A stretch of 58,182 bases of DNA, from assembly GCA_021154405.1 (NCBI GenBank), contig JAJKIP010000129.1:1-58182 (forward strand), written 5' to 3'. How positions within the stretch are numbered: position 1 is the stretch's first letter; each line of letters begins with the position of its first letter. Position numbers and translations under genes: made by a program. Under the pieces are notes generated by a model. The model was not told the origin of the DNA. It did not search any database and was given only the letters and a program-made list of their open reading frames with translations. Below are positions 56,125 to 58,182 of this stretch, piece by piece. The stretch comes from Segetibacter sp. (GTDB lineage Bacteria; Bacteroidota; Bacteroidia; Chitinophagales; Chitinophagaceae).

Positions 56125-56760
56125 ATGGACATAATAGATCCCGCCATACAGGCCTACGCTGAAAAGTATACCTCTCCGGAAGATGCCTTACTGGCCGAGG
56201 TCTCAGCCTTCACTCATGCGCATCACAAAGAACACCACATGCTGAGTGGTCATCTCCAGGGTAAATTCCTGGAAATGATCAGCTGGATGATCCGGCCACG
56301 CAGGATACTGGAGATAGGGACCTTTACAGGCTACAGTGCCCTTTGCCTGGCCAAAGGGCTGACCCCTGATGGGGAATTGCATACAATTGAGCTCCGGGAG
56401 GCCGATTCAGCCAAAGCCAGGGAATTTTTTAACGCTTCTTTGACAGGGAAGATAATTTCCCACACAGGCAATGCGTTAGAGCTCCTTCCCGTTATGAATG
56501 AGACCTGGGACCTGGTTTTTATCGATGCAGACAAGGTCTCCTATATTGAATATTTTAAGCTTGTTTTACCAAGAGTCCGCCAAAACGGGTTTATCTTAGC
56601 GGACAATGTCTTTTTCCATGGACAGGTGCTGGACGAGCAGACGAATAATAAGAATGCCAGGGCCATGAGGGCCTTTTCGGAATATATCAGCGAGAGACAA
56701 GACATAGATAAAGTGATGATAACCATCCGGGATGGACTTTACCTGATCCGGAAATTATAA
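56125..56760 (+). CDS. SAM-dependent O-methyltransferase (catechol/caffeoyl-CoA type)
   Basis: A 211-residue cytosolic methyltransferase. The SAM-binding motif is RILEIGTFTGYSALCLAKGL, the metal and SAM aspartate motif is DLVFIDADKVSYIEYF, and LADNVFFHGQV supplies further metal ligands. Size and motifs match class I O-methyltransferase family 3. The acceptor is unknown. It starts 3 bp after the symporter, suggesting cotranscription, and precedes the glucosaminidase gene by 34 bp. Confidence 0.92.
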   Translation: MDIIDPAIQAYAEKYTSPEDALLAEVSAFTHAHHKEHHMLSGHLQGKFLEMISWMIRPRRILEIGTFTGYSALCLAKGLTPDGELHTIELREADSAKAREFFNASLTGKIISHTGNALELLPVMNETWDLVFIDADKVSYIEYFKLVLPRVRQNGFILADNVFFHGQVLDEQTNNKNARAMRAFSEYISERQDIDKVMITIRDGLYLIRKL

Positions 56761-56794
56761 TACCTGTTCAGTTTAAATCATTAAGGCTATATCC

Positions 56795-57841
56795 ATGCAA
56801 AACATCCGACACCTGCTCCTTTTTACATTCCTTGTCGCCGCTTTTGCCGGGCGGACCCAGGGGAATGAAACCATCCTGCAATACATCGATAATTATAAGG
56901 CCGTAGCAGTTGCTGAAGAGCAGCGCTCCGGAGTTCCAGCCTCAATTACCCTGGCCCAGGGCATACATGAAACGATGGCCGGGACCAGTGAACTGGTACT
57001 CCAGTCAAATAATCACTTCGGGATTAAATGCAAGGCCGGCTGGACGGGGGAATCCGTCTCACATGATGATGACTTCAAGGGTGAGTGTTTTCGGAAATAT
57101 GATGATCCAAAGGATTCCTATCGCGATCATTCCGATTTCCTGAAAAATGGCCAGCGCTATGCTTCCCTGTTTGAACTGGATCCGCTTGATTATGAAAAAT
57201 GGGCATATGGACTGAAAAAAGCAGGCTATGCCACCAATCCCAAATATCCGCAGATACTCATTAAACTGATAGAAGATTATCACCTGCAGGATTTCACCCT
57301 TATCGCTATGGGTAAAATGGAAGCCGGGCAGGAAATGCTGGCTAAAATCAAAGCTGCAGGTGCAGAGGCCAAACCCTCCTTCGCAAAAACTACAGACGGC
57401 AAGGAAGAAACGGTTGCCGTAGTGGAGGAAATGGAAAAGCCCGATTATCCTTCTGGCGAGTTCCGGATCAATGATACAAGAGTAGTTTTTGTAAAGAAGA
57501 ATACGCCGTTACTTTCAATCGCACAGCAATACCATGTTCCACTGGCAAGGATATTTGAATTCAATGAAATGCCGGAAACAGAAGAATTGCAAAAAGACCA
57601 GCTGGTATACCTGCAACGCAAAAGAAAGACGGGTGCAAATGAATATCATATCGTAAAGACTGGTGAAACCCTGGCTTCTATTGCCAGTGTTGAATGCATA
57701 CGTATGGAAGCGCTGCTGGAATTAAATTATTTAAGTGCGGCGGCCAGGCCGGCTGTGGGCGAGCAGTTGTATCTTCACAAAAAAGCGCCGGCTATGCCAA
57801 AGCTGGATACAAGGATAGCCTTAGGCCGGGGGATTGAATAA
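56795..57841 (+). CDS. GH73 N-acetylglucosaminidase with LysM repeats
   Basis: A 348-residue exported peptidoglycan hydrolase. After a signal peptide (1-20), a glucosaminidase domain (about 25-175) contains the catalytic glutamate E59 in LAQGIHETMAG, then NNHFGIKCKAGW, YRDHSDFLKNGQRY and AYGLKKAGYATNPKYP. Two LysM-type modules follow (about 227-275 and 286-332, for example YHIVKTGETLASIASVECIR), which bind N-acetylglucosamine in the cell wall. It probably cleaves peptidoglycan during growth or division. Confidence 0.92.
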   Translation: MQNIRHLLLFTFLVAAFAGRTQGNETILQYIDNYKAVAVAEEQRSGVPASITLAQGIHETMAGTSELVLQSNNHFGIKCKAGWTGESVSHDDDFKGECFRKYDDPKDSYRDHSDFLKNGQRYASLFELDPLDYEKWAYGLKKAGYATNPKYPQILIKLIEDYHLQDFTLIAMGKMEAGQEMLAKIKAAGAEAKPSFAKTTDGKEETVAVVEEMEKPDYPSGEFRINDTRVVFVKKNTPLLSIAQQYHVPLARIFEFNEMPETEELQKDQLVYLQRKRKTGANEYHIVKTGETLASIASVECIRMEALLELNYLSAAARPAVGEQLYLHKKAPAMPKLDTRIALGRGIE

Positions 57842-57862
57842 CCAATATTATTTTCCATCATT

Positions 57863-58182
57863 ATGGCGGTAATCAGGGTACATGACAAATCATTTGAGAC
57901 CTATTTATCAGAAGAAACCATATCACAAAGAGTAAAATCGATCGGGGAAGCTATCAATGCAGATTATGCTGGAAAGCGTCCTTTTTTTATTGCCATTTTG
58001 AATGGCTCTTTCATGTTTGCTTCCGATCTTTTCAAGCACCTGACCATTGACGCAGAACTTTGTTTCATCAAGCTGGCGTCTTATAAAGGCATGCGCTCAT
58101 CCGGTAAAGTAGTTACCTCCATCGGTCTGGATGATGATATTTTCGGAAAGGATATAGTGATAGTAGAAGACATTGTAGATAC
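57863..58182 (+). CDS. hpt: Hypoxanthine phosphoribosyltransferase, 3' end outside the window
   Basis: The first 106 codons of a purine salvage enzyme, cut by the window edge. The translation begins MAVIRVHDKSFE and includes AILNGSFMFASDL, LCFIKLASYKG and the start of the PRPP-binding motif VIVEDIVDT, typical of type I phosphoribosyltransferases of the Hpt kind. It converts hypoxanthine or guanine with PRPP to IMP or GMP. It starts 21 bp after the glucosaminidase gene. Confidence 0.93.
   Translation, partial: MAVIRVHDKSFETYLSEETISQRVKSIGEAINADYAGKRPFFIAILNGSFMFASDLFKHLTIDAELCFIKLASYKGMRSSGKVVTSIGLDDDIFGKDIVIVEDIVD

Noticed and set aside
1-58182. CRISPR arrays, insertion sequences, prophage and tRNA genes
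   Set aside because: No regularly spaced repeats, transposase or phage-like proteins, or tRNA cloverleaf patterns were found on reading both strands, although short tRNAs could be missed without a covariance search.

Overview
The window looks like a chromosome segment from a Bacteroidota bacterium, most likely Chitinophagaceae. The signs are a SusC/SusD pair, a hybrid-type two-component regulator, a type IX secretion (T9SS) type B cargo next to a PorP/SprF-family protein, many secreted proteins ending their signal peptide in A-Q, Bacteroidota-style promoter candidates and weak Shine-Dalgarno sequences. No rRNA, tRNA, CRISPR array, transposase or phage gene was seen.

Left part (1-4563): a secreted PepSY-like protein, a MocR/GntR-aminotransferase regulator divergent from an MFS (ACS-type) transporter, and a HAD phosphatase-like protein. 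Copies of GGACTA/TAGTCC flank the MocR gene on both sides and suggest its regulon.

Arabinose/arabinan polysaccharide utilisation locus (4554-29214): on the minus strand, araB-araD-araA, a Nudix-type AraR regulator, an AraC-type response regulator and a large periplasmic-sensor histidine kinase. On the plus strand, SusC, SusD, GH51, GH43 endo-arabinanase, a second GH51 with an N-terminal extension, and an aldose 1-epimerase lipoprotein. A second cassette follows: a BNR_4-type beta-propeller (lyase candidate), a GH88 unsaturated glucuronyl hydrolase and a DUF2264/GH154 protein. It suggests that glucuronic-acid-decorated arabinogalactan is a target in addition to arabinan.

Most unusual region (29425-40936): six closely spaced co-directional genes. 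They encode an SdiA-regulated-like lipoprotein, a metallophosphoesterase fused to a kinase-like segment and an Omp85/D15-like barrel, an HD phosphohydrolase fused to a Pycsar-effector (PycTM/DUF5706) membrane domain, polyphosphate kinase 1, a membrane-anchored class III nucleotide cyclase with altered base-specifying residues, and a second outer-membrane protein with the kinase-like segment. A 16-bp perfect terminator hairpin closes the unit. I propose a polyphosphate/cyclic-nucleotide envelope signalling or defence operon. Function is inferred from domains and gene order only.

Right part (41018-58182): a small lipoprotein, a WecA/TagO-like phosphoglycosyltransferase divergent from a GT2 glycosyltransferase, RecG (with no ordinary start codon at its conserved N terminus), a large T9SS type B surface protein with its PorP/SprF-family partner, an FAD-linked oxidase, two small envelope proteins, a LOG-family protein, a sodium:solute symporter, an O-methyltransferase, a GH73-LysM glucosaminidase and the 5' part of hypoxanthine phosphoribosyltransferase, cut by the window end.
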